Below are positions 1-9,474 of a stretch of 64,000 nt of DNA, piece by piece (positions within the stretch are counted from its first letter, which is position 1; each line of letters opens with the position of its first letter). The DNA is from Virgibacillus dokdonensis (lineage in GTDB: Bacteria; Bacillota; Bacilli; Bacillales; Amphibacillaceae): NCBI RefSeq assembly GCF_900166595.1, contig NZ_LT745763.1:2368626-2432625 (forward strand). The letters run 5' to 3'. Below the pieces are notes generated by a model. The model was given only the letters and a program-made list of their open reading frames with translations, made no database searches and was not told the DNA's origin. The position numbers and the translations under genes were made by a program.

Positions 1-1109
1 GCAAACTCCTTCACCGTCTGTAATACGTTCTCTAACGAATCAGGTGTATGTGCATAATCTACAATGACAGCAAAAGACTGTCCTTCATTTACGGGCTCAA
101 AGCGTCCATTAATGCCTTCAATTTGCTTAAACGCTTGTTGGATCGTATCCAAAGGAATGTTAGAAGCTATCGCCGTAGCAGAAGCTGCTAACATGTTATA
201 AACGTTAAACATTCCCATTAATTTGCTTTCAATTCGAATATTACCTACTGGAGTGATCAAATGAAAGTGGGTTCCAGCAGCACCTAGTTCAATATCTTTC
301 GCCATCACTTGGGAAGCTTGATGTATGCCATACGTTAGCACCTGTTGTGCTGTGCTTTGTTTTAGCACATCGCTCGCCGCTTCATCCTGATTAATAATGG
401 CGTATTTACGCCTAGTATGATTATAATTGTTACCCATTTGTGCAAACAAAAGACTCTTTGCTCGCAAATAATCGTCCATATCTTTATGAAAATCTAAATG
501 ATCCTGAGAAAGATTTGTAAACACAGCAATATCATAATTACAGCCATGTACTCTTCCTTGAACAAGTGCATGGGAAGATACTTCCATAATCGCTTTGTCT
601 ACATTCTGTTGAACCATTTTATTAAATGTCTGTTGCAAAAAAAGCGCATCAGGAGTGGTGTTAACTACCGGATACGTCTCATCGCCGATTTTCATATGTA
701 TCGTACCAATAACACCTGTTTTTTGTTTCGCTAACTGAAATATCGTTTCTAGTAAGTAGGTTACTGTTGTTTTACCATTCGTTCCCGTAATACCAATTAG
801 GGCAAGCTTGTCAGTGGGATTATCGTAAAATTCCACAGCAAGCATGGATAGAGCTCGATGTGTATCTGGAACTACTATAGTTGGTAGCTTCGTGTTCACA
901 GATTTTTCTGCTATAATAGCTACTGCCCCATTAGCTTCGGCCTGAGGGACAAAATCATGACCATCCACCGTATATCCAGATATACATATAAATACATCTC
1001 CAGGCTCTACCTTTCGAGAATCCATAACAATACGGTTAACGGTTAGTTTTGCCATATGGTCTGTTGTGTGATAAAAAGGTATACTCGTTAATAATTCCTC
1101 TAAGTTCAT
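1..1109 (-). CDS. murE: UDP-N-acetylmuramyl-tripeptide synthetase MurE (3' end beyond window)
   Basis: Cytoplasmic ligase adding the third amino acid (meso-diaminopimelate in most Bacillaceae) to UDP-MurNAc-L-Ala-D-Glu. The frame is open from the left edge to ATG at 1109. It encodes the Mur ATP-binding motif GITGTNGKTT (about 765-800) and the stretch DHLDFHKDMDDYLRAK (about 455-505), which holds the lysine region typical of Mur ligases. Two in-frame ATGs lie upstream (1118, 1130). I prefer 1109 because a probable extended -10 box at 1142-1147 would start transcription only about 25 nt upstream. It follows spoVD, as in B. subtilis. The C-terminus is outside the window. Confidence 0.93.
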   Translation of the reverse strand, partial: MNLEELLTSIPFYHTTDHMAKLTVNRIVMDSRKVEPGDVFICISGYTVDGHDFVPQAEANGAVAIIAEKSVNTKLPTIVVPDTHRALSMLAVEFYDNPTDKLALIGITGTNGKTTVTYLLETIFQLAKQKTGVIGTIHMKIGDETYPVVNTTPDALFLQQTFNKMVQQNVDKAIMEVSSHALVQGRVHGCNYDIAVFTNLSQDHLDFHKDMDDYLRAKSLLFAQMGNNYNHTRRKYAIINQDEAASDVLKQSTAQQVLTYGIHQASQVMAKDIELGAAGTHFHLITPVGNIRIESKLMGMFNVYNMLAASATAIASNIPLDTIQQAFKQIEGINGRFEPVNEGQSFAVIVDYAHTPDSLENVLQTVKEF

Positions 1110-1141
1110 TCGTAACATCCCATTCTTCATTGAATTATCTC

Positions 1142-1150
1142 ATTATAACA
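1142..1150 (-). promoter_or_regulatory. probable extended -10 promoter for murE
   Basis: On the minus strand the sequence is TGTTATAAT, a perfect TGn-TATAAT extended -10, just upstream of murE. No good -35 is visible, which fits an extended -10 promoter. It would let murE be transcribed independently of spoVD. Confidence 0.45.
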
Positions 1151-1171
1151 TTCTTCTTGTAAATGACTTTT

Positions 1172-1200
1172 AAGAGGGTGAAAACACCCTCTTTCTTTTT
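1172..1200. terminator. hairpin between spoVD and murE
   Basis: AGAGGGTG-aaaa-CACCCTCT stem. The T-rich tail is on the plus strand, where no gene ends. Read from spoVD the tail is only TTAAAAG, so it is a weak terminator or processing hairpin in the direction of the operon. Confidence 0.5.
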
Positions 1201-1231
1201 CGCCTATCTATTATAGCAAATTTAAATGTGT

Positions 1232-3163
1232 TTAACGATTATTTTCTGCTAAATACACTCTGATTTTTGATCCTTGCTCCACTTTCGTCCCTGGTTTAGG
1301 CGCTTGATCTACAATGTAGTCGCCATCACCACTTGTTTCAATGGATAAATTGGTCATATATTCCTGCAAATCTTTCTTCTTCATTCCCTTCACATCGGGC
1401 ACCTCAATTTTAGGCTGTTCTGGCCATTGATAATCCTTTTCAATACCTTCTGTTCGCGGTTTTACATCCATTGCCCTTAGGCTATCTCCAATAATTGTTC
1501 CTACCACAGGGGCAGCCACAACCCCACCAAATTGCACTGCATTTTTTGGATTATCTACAGCAACATATACAACAATTTCAGGATCATCAGCTGGGGCAAA
1601 ACCAATAAAAGAAACGACATAGTTATTTTCCATATATCTTCCATCCGGACCAACTTTTTGCGCTGTTCCAGTTTTTCCACCTACTCTATACCCATCGACA
1701 TATGCAGGGCGCCCAGTTCCTTGAGCTACTACACTTTCCAAAGCATGGCGTATTTCATTGGAAGTATTTTCAGAAATAACTCTCTTTTTCATGGTCGGTT
1801 TAACTTGCTTTTGGACAGACTGAGTCGTTGAATTAATCCATTCCTCTGCAATATACGGCTCATATAAGAATCCTCCATTCACCGCTGCAGATACAGCCAT
1901 TACTTGCTGAATTGGTGTTACCGAAACACCTTGACCGAAAGCTGTAGTAGCTAATTCAACTGGCCCAACATTTTCAGGTTTAAATAAAATCCCAGTACCC
2001 TCTCCTTGCAAATCAATTCCTGTTTTCTTTCCAAAACCAAACAGATCAATATACGAAAATAGTTTATCTTTTCCTAGCTTTTGACCAAGACTCACAAATC
2101 CTGGGTTACACGAGTTTTGCACTACTTCTAAATAGCTTTGGTGTCCATGTCCCCCACTTTTCCAACAATGTAATTCCGAACCTCCCACAGAGATATCGCC
2201 ATCATCATGGTAATGGTCTTTATTTAAATCAACCACTTCTTCCTCTAATGCAGCAGCAAGTGTAATAATCTTAAATGTAGACCCAGGCTCATACGTACTC
2301 CAAATTGGTAAATTACGGTCAAAAATATCAGAGTCCACTTCCTGATAGTTTTCCGGATGAAAGTTTGGCCTAGATGTCATCCCAAGTACACCACCAGTCT
2401 TCGGATTAACAGCAATTGCCACTGCACCATCTGGGTTATATTTTGAGGCAACTAAATCCAATTCTCTTTCCATAATCGTTTGCACGCGTGTATCAATCGT
2501 TGTTTTTAAGTCAAGCCCATCTTCTGGTTCGGAGTATATATCTGCTAAGCGTTCCAGTCTTCTACCTTTAGCATCAGAATAAAATGATAAACTACCTTTA
2601 TTTCCGCTAAGTTGTTCATCATAAAATAATTCCAAGCCCATTAGACCTTGATTATCTATCCCTGCAAAACCGAGGACATGAGATAAATCATCTCCAAACG
2701 GATAATGACGTTTTGAGTCTTTTGATAAATATACGCCATTCATATCTAATGTTCTAATTGCTAGCTCTTGTTTTTCGTTAATTTTTCTACCTTCCGGGTG
2801 AATATTTACACTTGAAGCATTCTTCGTAACATACTCAAACGCTTCATCCTCTGACATTTGTAAAATGGAGGCTAGTTTTTGAGCTGTTTTTTCAGCGTCA
2901 TCTATCTGTCTAGGAACAACGACCACAGATGGAGCTGTTACATTTTCGGCTAGTACCTCTCCATTACGATCAAGAATTTTTCCTCTCTCTGGTTCAAATT
3001 CAATATCTCGCGTCCATAATTCTGTAGCTTGTCCCATCAACTCATCGCCAATTACAAATTGGACATAACCTAAACGAATATCGATAATAACAAACACCAA
3101 TATTCCAATAAGAAAAACAGTGACAATCCTCTTTTTTGTAGTCACAGCAGATACACGTTTCAT
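1232..3163 (-). CDS. spoVD: stage V sporulation protein D, class B penicillin-binding protein
   Basis: Class B transpeptidase that cross-links spore cortex peptidoglycan. The chosen start gives 643 residues, close to B. subtilis SpoVD (about 645). One N-terminal membrane segment (about residues 11-30) is followed by the dimerisation region, then the transpeptidase motifs EPGSTFK (SxxK), NSCN (SxN) and GGKTGTAQK (KTG). A single C-terminal PASTA domain follows (about residues 580-640). I chose ATG at 3163 because GGAG lies 7-8 nt upstream; an in-frame ATG at 3199 lacks such a site. It lies between pbpB and murE as in other Bacillaceae, and the single PASTA domain separates it from PBP2B. Confidence 0.93.
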   Translation of the reverse strand: MKRVSAVTTKKRIVTVFLIGILVFVIIDIRLGYVQFVIGDELMGQATELWTRDIEFEPERGKILDRNGEVLAENVTAPSVVVVPRQIDDAEKTAQKLASILQMSEDEAFEYVTKNASSVNIHPEGRKINEKQELAIRTLDMNGVYLSKDSKRHYPFGDDLSHVLGFAGIDNQGLMGLELFYDEQLSGNKGSLSFYSDAKGRRLERLADIYSEPEDGLDLKTTIDTRVQTIMERELDLVASKYNPDGAVAIAVNPKTGGVLGMTSRPNFHPENYQEVDSDIFDRNLPIWSTYEPGSTFKIITLAAALEEEVVDLNKDHYHDDGDISVGGSELHCWKSGGHGHQSYLEVVQNSCNPGFVSLGQKLGKDKLFSYIDLFGFGKKTGIDLQGEGTGILFKPENVGPVELATTAFGQGVSVTPIQQVMAVSAAVNGGFLYEPYIAEEWINSTTQSVQKQVKPTMKKRVISENTSNEIRHALESVVAQGTGRPAYVDGYRVGGKTGTAQKVGPDGRYMENNYVVSFIGFAPADDPEIVVYVAVDNPKNAVQFGGVVAAPVVGTIIGDSLRAMDVKPRTEGIEKDYQWPEQPKIEVPDVKGMKKKDLQEYMTNLSIETSGDGDYIVDQAPKPGTKVEQGSKIRVYLAENNR

Positions 3164-3282
3164 ACTACATCTCCTTTTTAAAGACATGCTTGTATCCACT
3201 ATATGAATAATAAAAAAGGATTAGAACACTGTTCTTTGTTATTTGTCGGTCTCCACAACGTATAGGAAGAAGGCCCCTTCAA

Positions 3283-5487
3283 CTAATCTTTATTCTTTTT
3301 ATTGTTTGGTAGTTCCAGCTCTATGCCAAGGTAATCTTTTGATTTAACAGCTGTTCCCTCTTTAATACTTTGGGTTTTAACATAACCATCACCAAACGTT
3401 TCTGTCTTTAATTCTAACAAACTAGACAGTTTTAGAGCATCGCGAAGTGACCAGCCGATTATGTTTGGCATTTTAGGTTTTTCCGTAATCATAATAATAT
3501 GATCATTCGGCAACAATCGATCTCCTTTTTGTACATTACTTGAAACGACTTTACCTTTACCAACTGACGTTACACGTAAACCCTTTTTCGTCAATTCTTG
3601 TTTTAGAGTTTCTGAACTCTTCCCTATGAGTTCTGGGATTTTTATATGTTTTATTTGATCTGATTCTTGTTTATCTGGATCAATGTTTAAATAATGCAAG
3701 CCATTCTCCATCACATTTTTAAAAATAAATGCTACCGGGTCAGAACCCCTTTCCAAAGATCCATCTTCTTTTTCACCTAACTTTGGTTGTTTAACAGATA
3801 CATACATCATTAATTGAGGGTCATCAATGGGTGCCATTCCTAAAAAGGAAAAAATATAATTTTCTCTACCTGTTAAATAACCACCTTTAGGATTAGGAAT
3901 TTGCGCTGTCCCTGTTTTTCCACCAACTTTATAGCTCTTTAATCGGTAATCTTTACCAGTTGCGTGTTCTCCATTAACTGCCTGATCCAGAAGCTTAAGC
4001 ACTTGTTGAGACGTTTCTTTAGAAATGGGTTCACCAACCACATCCGGTTTTTTTTCTTTTGTTGGCTTCTCTGTATTAGAACTTGTAATCTTATTAATAA
4101 TATAAGGCTTTACCATTTTTCCATCGTTGGCAATAGCAGTGGCCGCCTTCATTTGCTGCATTGGAGTCATGGTTGTACCTTGACCAAATGCTGTAGTTAA
4201 CTTTTCTGCTGGCCAATTATATAATATTTTGCCAATCACTTCATTTGGTAGATCAATATTTGTCTTTTGATCGAAATGAAAGGCTTTTAAATACTCAAGA
4301 TATTTATCAGATCCGATTTTTTCCCACACAAGTTTAGACGCGGCGACATTAGAAGAACGCTCAAACCCTTCATTGTATGAAATAGGTCCCCAACCATTTC
4401 CACCATTATGATCATTAATAGGTGTTATTTGCTCATTGGGTTGATAGCGACCTGACTTATATGCTTCCGTTCCATTATAAACGCCTTCTTCTATCGCAGC
4501 CGCCCAAGTAAACATTTTCATTGTAGATCCAGGCTCAAATGGTGTCGATACAACATCATTATACCAATTTTCTACATTTTTAGGGTTATTTGGGTTATAA
4601 CTTGGACGATTTCCCATTGCTATAACCTCTCCAGTCTTAGGATTCATCACTACTGCTGAAATACGTTCAGGTTCGTATTTCTTCTCAACTTGAGTTAAGG
4701 TATCTTCTAGTAAGGTCTGTATTTTTTGGTCGATCGTTAAATAGATATTTCCGCCATCCTCATTTTTCTTTACTATTTCTTTTGGATCAAGTAGTTTCTT
4801 ATTATATTTATCACGTTGAAAAGCAATGTAACCATCTTCCCCACTTAAATGTTTATCCATTTCTTTCTCAATTCCCGTAACACCTTGCATTTTTTGCTTT
4901 GTAGTACTTTCTTGCTTATCCTTTACGTCCATCTCTTTCGCAAAACCAATTATTTGGGACGCAAAGGTGCCGTTCGGGTATGAGCGAACAGACTCTTCCC
5001 TGAAAAGAATCCCTGGCAAATGAAGTTCCTCAATTTCCTCTTTCTTTTGTAAAGACAAATCTCTACCTTTCTTACCAAATTCAACTTGGAAGCGATCGTT
5101 ATCTATCCCTTCCTGCAAGCGAGCTAGTATGTCTTTTTCCTCCATATCTAATAGAGGAGCTAATTTTTTTGCTGTTTTCTCTGTTTCCTTAACATGTCTT
5201 GGTTCTTCTGCCCCATCAGAATATGTTTCATCGACTATTGCGTACATTCTATAGCTTGTTTGATCGTAGGCAAGTGTCATTCCGTTGTTATCAAATATCT
5301 TCCCGCGCTCTGCTGGGAGTTCATACGATGTTGTTCGTTGCTTATCAGCCCATGCTTCTAAAGAAACCCCATCAATTTCCGCAGTAGCTTGTATATAAAG
5401 AAATCTTCCTGATAATGTTAAAAATATACCCACAAAAAGAATGATAAAAATACCTGCCATAAAATGCGTTGTTTTGTTTTTCCTCAT
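3283..5487 (-). CDS. pbpB: penicillin-binding protein 2B, septal transpeptidase
   Basis: Essential class B transpeptidase of the divisome that cross-links septal peptidoglycan with FtsW and FtsL/DivIC. It has 734 residues (B. subtilis PBP2B is about 716): one N-terminal membrane anchor (about residues 10-30), a dimerisation domain, and the catalytic motifs EPGSTMK, RSSN and GGKTGTAQI. Two C-terminal PASTA repeats begin near IKIPELIGKSS and KPKMPNIIGWS. The start has GGAG 12 nt upstream, a slightly long spacing. It directly follows ftsL in the dcw cluster and is probably cotranscribed with it. Confidence 0.95.
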   Translation of the reverse strand: MRKNKTTHFMAGIFIILFVGIFLTLSGRFLYIQATAEIDGVSLEAWADKQRTTSYELPAERGKIFDNNGMTLAYDQTSYRMYAIVDETYSDGAEEPRHVKETEKTAKKLAPLLDMEEKDILARLQEGIDNDRFQVEFGKKGRDLSLQKKEEIEELHLPGILFREESVRSYPNGTFASQIIGFAKEMDVKDKQESTTKQKMQGVTGIEKEMDKHLSGEDGYIAFQRDKYNKKLLDPKEIVKKNEDGGNIYLTIDQKIQTLLEDTLTQVEKKYEPERISAVVMNPKTGEVIAMGNRPSYNPNNPKNVENWYNDVVSTPFEPGSTMKMFTWAAAIEEGVYNGTEAYKSGRYQPNEQITPINDHNGGNGWGPISYNEGFERSSNVAASKLVWEKIGSDKYLEYLKAFHFDQKTNIDLPNEVIGKILYNWPAEKLTTAFGQGTTMTPMQQMKAATAIANDGKMVKPYIINKITSSNTEKPTKEKKPDVVGEPISKETSQQVLKLLDQAVNGEHATGKDYRLKSYKVGGKTGTAQIPNPKGGYLTGRENYIFSFLGMAPIDDPQLMMYVSVKQPKLGEKEDGSLERGSDPVAFIFKNVMENGLHYLNIDPDKQESDQIKHIKIPELIGKSSETLKQELTKKGLRVTSVGKGKVVSSNVQKGDRLLPNDHIIMITEKPKMPNIIGWSLRDALKLSSLLELKTETFGDGYVKTQSIKEGTAVKSKDYLGIELELPNNKKNKD

Positions 5488-5511
5488 AACCTATCTATTC
5501 TCCTTGAATAA

Positions 5512-5880
5512 TTATTCATCGATAGATTTTGCTTGCTTCACTTTTGCATCTTGAACTTGAAAACCGTTTTTCTTAGCAATGTCAATGATGCGCTCTGGTC
5601 GGCTTAACGAATTAATTTCATCTTTTAATAAATCATTCTCAGATTGTTGTACTTTTACTTTATTCTCTAGCTCTTGCATCTCGCGATTAATCGAGTCTGT
5701 GGATGAAGTAAATGAAACCATGTAGATACTGGCCGCTATAATAATTAGCCCAATAAGACTGTAAATGATTTTTTCACCTTTTGTTATCCAACCTTGCTTG
5801 GTAACTTTTACTGGAACCGATTGTTCCTGGGTCTTTTGCGGTTTTAGTTGCTCCCAGCTTCTTGCATGATTTGCACTCAT
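5512..5880 (-). CDS. ftsL: cell division protein FtsL
   Basis: Small bitopic divisome protein that forms a coiled-coil complex with DivIC and PBP2B. With the ATG at 5880 it has 122 residues (B. subtilis 117): a basic cytoplasmic N-terminus, one membrane segment (about residues 37-57) and a coiled coil with leucine and valine heptads (about 60-100). The start is supported by GGTGGAG six nt upstream and by the TAATG overlap with the rsmH stop codon, which implies translational coupling. The in-frame ATG at 5892 has no such site. Confidence 0.93.
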   Translation of the reverse strand: MSANHARSWEQLKPQKTQEQSVPVKVTKQGWITKGEKIIYSLIGLIIIAASIYMVSFTSSTDSINREMQELENKVKVQQSENDLLKDEINSLSRPERIIDIAKKNGFQVQDAKVKQAKSIDE

Positions 5881-6857
5881 TATTTTCTCCACCCTTCTTT
5901 ATAAGTAAAATCGTCTTTCCATTCGGCTACTTTTTCAGCAACTCGAAGCTTAGCAGATCGTGATCTTCTATTTACATCCAGTTCATTCTCTGTTGCAACA
6001 ATTGGTTTTCTTGTAACTAAACGAAAAGGAGCTTCATTTTCTTTTGGTAAAACTGGTAAATTACGTGGAGTTTCTTTGTCTGTACTCCATTTTTTAAAAG
6101 CTTGCTTACAAAGTCTATCCTCTAAAGAATGGAAAGTAATAACTGCTATTCGTCCGTTTATTCCTGTTACTTTTGCCGCTTGATGAAGGGCATCATTAAA
6201 TACACCTAGTTCATCATTGACGGCAATTCTTAATGCTTGAAACACCCGTTTAGCTGGATGGCCGCCTTTACGTCGTGCGGGGGCAGGAATTGCTTCCTTA
6301 ATTATTTCTACTAATTGATATGTCGTCTCAATCGGCGCTTTTTTTCTATGTTCTTCTATTTTTCTGGCGATTTGCTTAGAAAACTTTTCCTCTCCGTATT
6401 GAAAGAAAATCTTCACTAAAGCTTGATAATCCCAATAATTAACTACAAAATAAGCGTCAAGTTTTTGCTGTTGATTCATTCGCATGTCTAACTTAGCGTT
6501 ATGTTGATAACTAAAACCGCGATCTCCTTTATCGAGCTGTGGTGAAGATACACCCAAATCAAATAAGACTCCATCTACTTTGTGAATATTTTCTTTTGAT
6601 AATACAACCTCTAGTTCACTAAAATTAGCATGAATAAATCTTATACGTTCCTTATAAGACTGCAAACGACTTTTTGCTGCCTGTAATGCATGGATATCTT
6701 GATCAAAACCAAGTAACAAACCATCTTGATTTAACATGGAAGCTATCACTTCTGCATGTCCACCGCCACCTAGTGTACAATCTACATACACCCCATCTGG
6801 TTTAATGGCAAGGCCTTCTATGGTCTCATTTTTTAAAACACTTTTATGATCAAACAT
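5880..6857 (-). CDS. rsmH: 16S rRNA (cytosine(1402)-N(4))-methyltransferase RsmH
   Basis: SAM-dependent methyltransferase modifying C1402 of 16S rRNA in the ribosomal P site. The sequence shows the SAM-binding motif [14 protein letters not shown] near the N-terminus, [12 protein letters not shown] in the middle and the family signature FHSLEDR near the C-terminus. With ATG at 6857 (AGGGTG five nt upstream, first residues MFDHKSVLK) it has 325 residues, the usual length. It is the second gene of the dcw cluster after mraZ and its stop overlaps the ftsL start. Confidence 0.96.
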   Translation of the reverse strand: MFDHKSVLKNETIEGLAIKPDGVYVDCTLGGGGHAEVIASMLNQDGLLLGFDQDIHALQAAKSRLQSYKERIRFIHANFSELEVVLSKENIHKVDGVLFDLGVSSPQLDKGDRGFSYQHNAKLDMRMNQQQKLDAYFVVNYWDYQALVKIFFQYGEEKFSKQIARKIEEHRKKAPIETTYQLVEIIKEAIPAPARRKGGHPAKRVFQALRIAVNDELGVFNDALHQAAKVTGINGRIAVITFHSLEDRLCKQAFKKWSTDKETPRNLPVLPKENEAPFRLVTRKPIVATENELDVNRRSRSAKLRVAEKVAEWKDDFTYKEGWRK

Positions 6858-6932
6858 ATAAACACCCTGTTCCCTTTCAAGCAAGCTAGTGTGTTAGTCC
6901 ATTTTATCGCTAAAAGAACTAGCACAATTGCT

Positions 6933-7364
6933 TTAGATATCAAAATCCATTAAATTCTCAGCGATTTCAGCGAAAGATTCTTCAGAGTCTGTAACGTAAG
7001 ATTCCCACTGTTCACTGGACCATATTTCTATGCGATTCGAAACACCAATAACAACACATTCTTTTTCAATGCCTGCATAGTTTCGTAATGATTGTGGAAT
7101 ATTTATTCTTCCCTGTTTATCAATTTCACATTCTACTGCGCCAGAAAAGAAGAACCTTGTAAACGCTCTGGCATCTTTTTTCGTTAGTGGGAGTTTTTTT
7201 AATTTTTCTTCTAATATGCTCCATTCTTCCATGGGGTACACAAATAAACATTGATCCAGCCCTCGGGTCACAACAAAGCTATCTCCAAGCTGGTCTCGAA
7301 ACTTGGAAGGAACAATTATTCTTCCTTTTGCATCAATGTTATGTTGGAATTCACCCATAAACAT
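6933..7364 (-). CDS. mraZ: transcriptional regulator MraZ
   Basis: DNA-binding protein of the SpoVT/AbrB-like fold that regulates its own dcw operon. It has 143 residues with two MraZ repeats. Each holds a DxxxR-type element, [12 protein letters not shown] near residue 12 and [12 protein letters not shown] near residue 85. The first residues, [15 protein letters not shown], match the family closely. It is the first gene of the dcw cluster, and three GTGGK repeats at 10-bp intervals lie 30-55 bp upstream as a likely autoregulatory operator. Confidence 0.97.
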   Translation of the reverse strand: MFMGEFQHNIDAKGRIIVPSKFRDQLGDSFVVTRGLDQCLFVYPMEEWSILEEKLKKLPLTKKDARAFTRFFFSGAVECEIDKQGRINIPQSLRNYAGIEKECVVIGVSNRIEIWSSEQWESYVTDSEESFAEIAENLMDFDI

Positions 7365-7395
7365 ATAGTCCGCCCACCTTCGTATACCCTATATT

Positions 7396-7420
7396 ACCAC
7401 ATCCCCCCACTATTCACCAC
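7396..7420 (-). promoter_or_regulatory. putative MraZ operator (three 10-bp spaced repeats)
   Basis: On the minus strand the sequence reads GTGGT-N5-GTGGG-N5-GTGGT. MraZ proteins are known to bind direct repeats of TGGGN-type pentamers separated by 5 nt, and the spacing here is exactly 10 bp. It lies just upstream of mraZ. The functional assignment is inference. Confidence 0.55.
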
Positions 7421-7486
7421 CAATTTTTTTATTATTGCTTTAGTTAGCTTGAAAATGGACATTTATACCTATTTAAAAGAACAAAG

Positions 7487-7520
7487 AAAAGACTGCCATA
7501 ATAATAATGACAGCCTTTTT
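7487..7520. terminator. terminator downstream of bshC
   Basis: Stem AAAAGACTGCC / GACAGCCTTTTT (with G-T pairs) around a short AT loop, T-rich on both strands, about 110 bp after the bshC stop and before the mraZ promoter region. Confidence 0.55.
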
Positions 7521-7627
7521 ACATACAATTTATTTCAAGTGGGAGAAAGTAGCGCTTCAAAGCTAAGAACAAGCCCCTCTCCACAACATAGAATGTAAAC
7601 TTATCTTTGGCCCCTTGAACGAATAAC

Positions 7628-9247
7628 TTAAAGGTAAACAAGATAGTGGGAATTGTTAAAGGAATATGTATACTGTAACAATCGGTTTGTGAATGACATA
7701 CCATACATATTTAACCAAGGAAGAGGATTCCAAATACGTTCTTGTAATCCATTTTCTGGGTGGAGCGTACATTCCAGTAAATCAAATGTGGCTAAATCAT
7801 TTTGATACTGTAATTGCAGTTCCTTTATTAAGCGATTTTCTAAATATTGGATATGATTTTGAATATAGTCCAAATTCTTATTAGCTAACGCCCCTAAATC
7901 ACTCCTCATAGAAGCAGCTAGATGACGCATGGGAGCATGAACTTTAGTTATTTGTTCTTGTACTTCCTGAGTAATTGTTTTTATGGAAGGATACGATGTT
8001 GTTGCTAGCCACTTCTCTTTTACTTCACGCACACCTTCATTAATCACTTGTTCTGCACTTAGTTGACAATGGGATAATAATTTATCAGTCGTACGATCAA
8101 TAATGGATAAAGATAGCCTAGGTACCACTGGCGGCATTTTCATTTGCAAGTGATGAAATGCTGTCTTCAATGTAGACCAATAGCTTATTTCACCAGGTCC
8201 TGCTATAAATGCAAGGTTTGGAAATAATTTTTCTTGCATTAAGGGACGAGTAACTACATTATTATTTAATTTTTCTGGCGTATCTTTAGCAATTTGCTTT
8301 AGTTGTTCCGTTGTAAAATATATACTGTTCTGTTTGTTCGTCCATCCTTTTTCCTTCGATCGTTGCAACAATATGCGCTCACCATTCTCATAATAGAACA
8401 GATGGCCATCTACGGGTGTCGCAGATAGACCTACGGTGTAGCCTAAAGATTGTAATTGATCTAAGGAATCGCACACTGCTTTACTTATCTCTGGTTGACT
8501 TTCCACCATTTCCACAAAGTAATCACTTTCTAACTGGCGTACAGACTTATTTCCAGAATCGATTAGTACTACCCCTTCTTTAGGAAATAGACAGAAAATA
8601 AGTTTAGCAAAGAAATCAACAAACGTATGTGAAGATGATAAGCAGCTAATTATTTCATGGTACAACGTTTTTGTATGATTCGTCTCGCTTAATTGTTCAA
8701 ATAATTTATCCAACCACTGCTTCAGTTTCGCGTGTTCCATTTCCATATCCGTTAAAGATGTTTTGGTTTGCACATGTTGCTTTAATATATTTTTTTGTAT
8801 TTGATGTTCTTTACACATATAAACATGATTCACTTCTGCAAAATCATGATCTTCCCCTGCTATCCAAAAAACAGGTATGACTGGTACGCCTAACTCCGCT
8901 TCCTGTTCCCTTGCTAGCTGAATAATTGAAATTAGTTTATTAATCGTATATAGCGGCCCTGTTAGGAGACCAGCTTGCTGCCCACCGATAACGGTCACAG
9001 CTTGTGACTGACGTAATCTTTGAATGTTTTTCTGCGTGCTTTCAGGAGCTTGCCATTGTTTGTTTATGGACTGTAAAACATCACATAACTCCTGACGCTT
9101 ATAAACGTTTTTTTGCAGATCATGATACCTATGCTTCCATTCACCGAATGCAGCGTAATCAAAAAACGAATGAATACTCGCCTCATTATTACGATAATCT
9201 TTCATTAAATTACTTTGTTGCTTTAAATTTATAGGTTCGATCCGCAT
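7628..9247 (-). CDS. bshC: putative cysteine ligase BshC (bacillithiol biosynthesis)
   Basis: Adds cysteine to glucosaminyl-malate in the last step of bacillithiol synthesis; the thiol is the glutathione substitute of Bacillales. With ATG at 9247 (AAAGGAG 9 nt upstream) it has 539 residues, the same as B. subtilis BshC (YllA). The start MRIEPINLKQQSNLMKDY and internal TVIGGQQAGLLTGPLYT and IAGEDHDFAEVNH are family-like, and the C-terminal third is rich in coiled-coil heptads. It lies between a DUF3397 gene and mraZ, its usual place. An in-frame TAC-rich extension to 9292 has no ribosome binding site. Confidence 0.94.
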   Translation of the reverse strand: MRIEPINLKQQSNLMKDYRNNEASIHSFFDYAAFGEWKHRYHDLQKNVYKRQELCDVLQSINKQWQAPESTQKNIQRLRQSQAVTVIGGQQAGLLTGPLYTINKLISIIQLAREQEAELGVPVIPVFWIAGEDHDFAEVNHVYMCKEHQIQKNILKQHVQTKTSLTDMEMEHAKLKQWLDKLFEQLSETNHTKTLYHEIISCLSSSHTFVDFFAKLIFCLFPKEGVVLIDSGNKSVRQLESDYFVEMVESQPEISKAVCDSLDQLQSLGYTVGLSATPVDGHLFYYENGERILLQRSKEKGWTNKQNSIYFTTEQLKQIAKDTPEKLNNNVVTRPLMQEKLFPNLAFIAGPGEISYWSTLKTAFHHLQMKMPPVVPRLSLSIIDRTTDKLLSHCQLSAEQVINEGVREVKEKWLATTSYPSIKTITQEVQEQITKVHAPMRHLAASMRSDLGALANKNLDYIQNHIQYLENRLIKELQLQYQNDLATFDLLECTLHPENGLQERIWNPLPWLNMYGMSFTNRLLQYTYSFNNSHYLVYL

Positions 9248-9359
9248 CGATTCAAGCTCCTTTATATGTAATCTCCTCCATGTATTGTACATAATAATTT
9301 TAAAAATTTCATGCGATCTGTTCGAGCTTGATTCAGAAGTCTATTTGAACAAGCCATAG

Positions 9360-9447
9360 AAAATATAGAATTTCTATGGTTAACAGTATGAGCAAGACAA
9401 TGGCGCTTCATCGCCATAAAACTTGGCAATAGCCAAGTTTTTCTAAT
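9360..9447 (-). repeat. dispersed repeat R1, diverged copy J (minus orientation)
   Basis: Read on the minus strand it begins AGAAAAACTTGGCTATTGCCA and ends with CATACTGTTAACC and TATTTTCTATGG, matching both ends of the R1 family. The central hairpin ATGGCG/CGCCAT is enlarged. It also forms AACTTGG/CCAAGTT with a T-tract and may terminate the DUF3397 gene. Confidence 0.45.
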
Positions 9448-9474
9448 GGTATCAACTTAAAAGCTCATTATTTC

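Noticed and set aside
498..734. Plus-strand open frame of 78 codons
   Set aside because: It lies antisense inside murE, has no ribosome binding site and no recognisable family.
3164..3282. A sigma-E promoter in front of spoVD
   Set aside because: GGATACAAG resembles a sigma-E -10, but no matching -35 at the right distance was convincing; expected from B. subtilis, not shown here.
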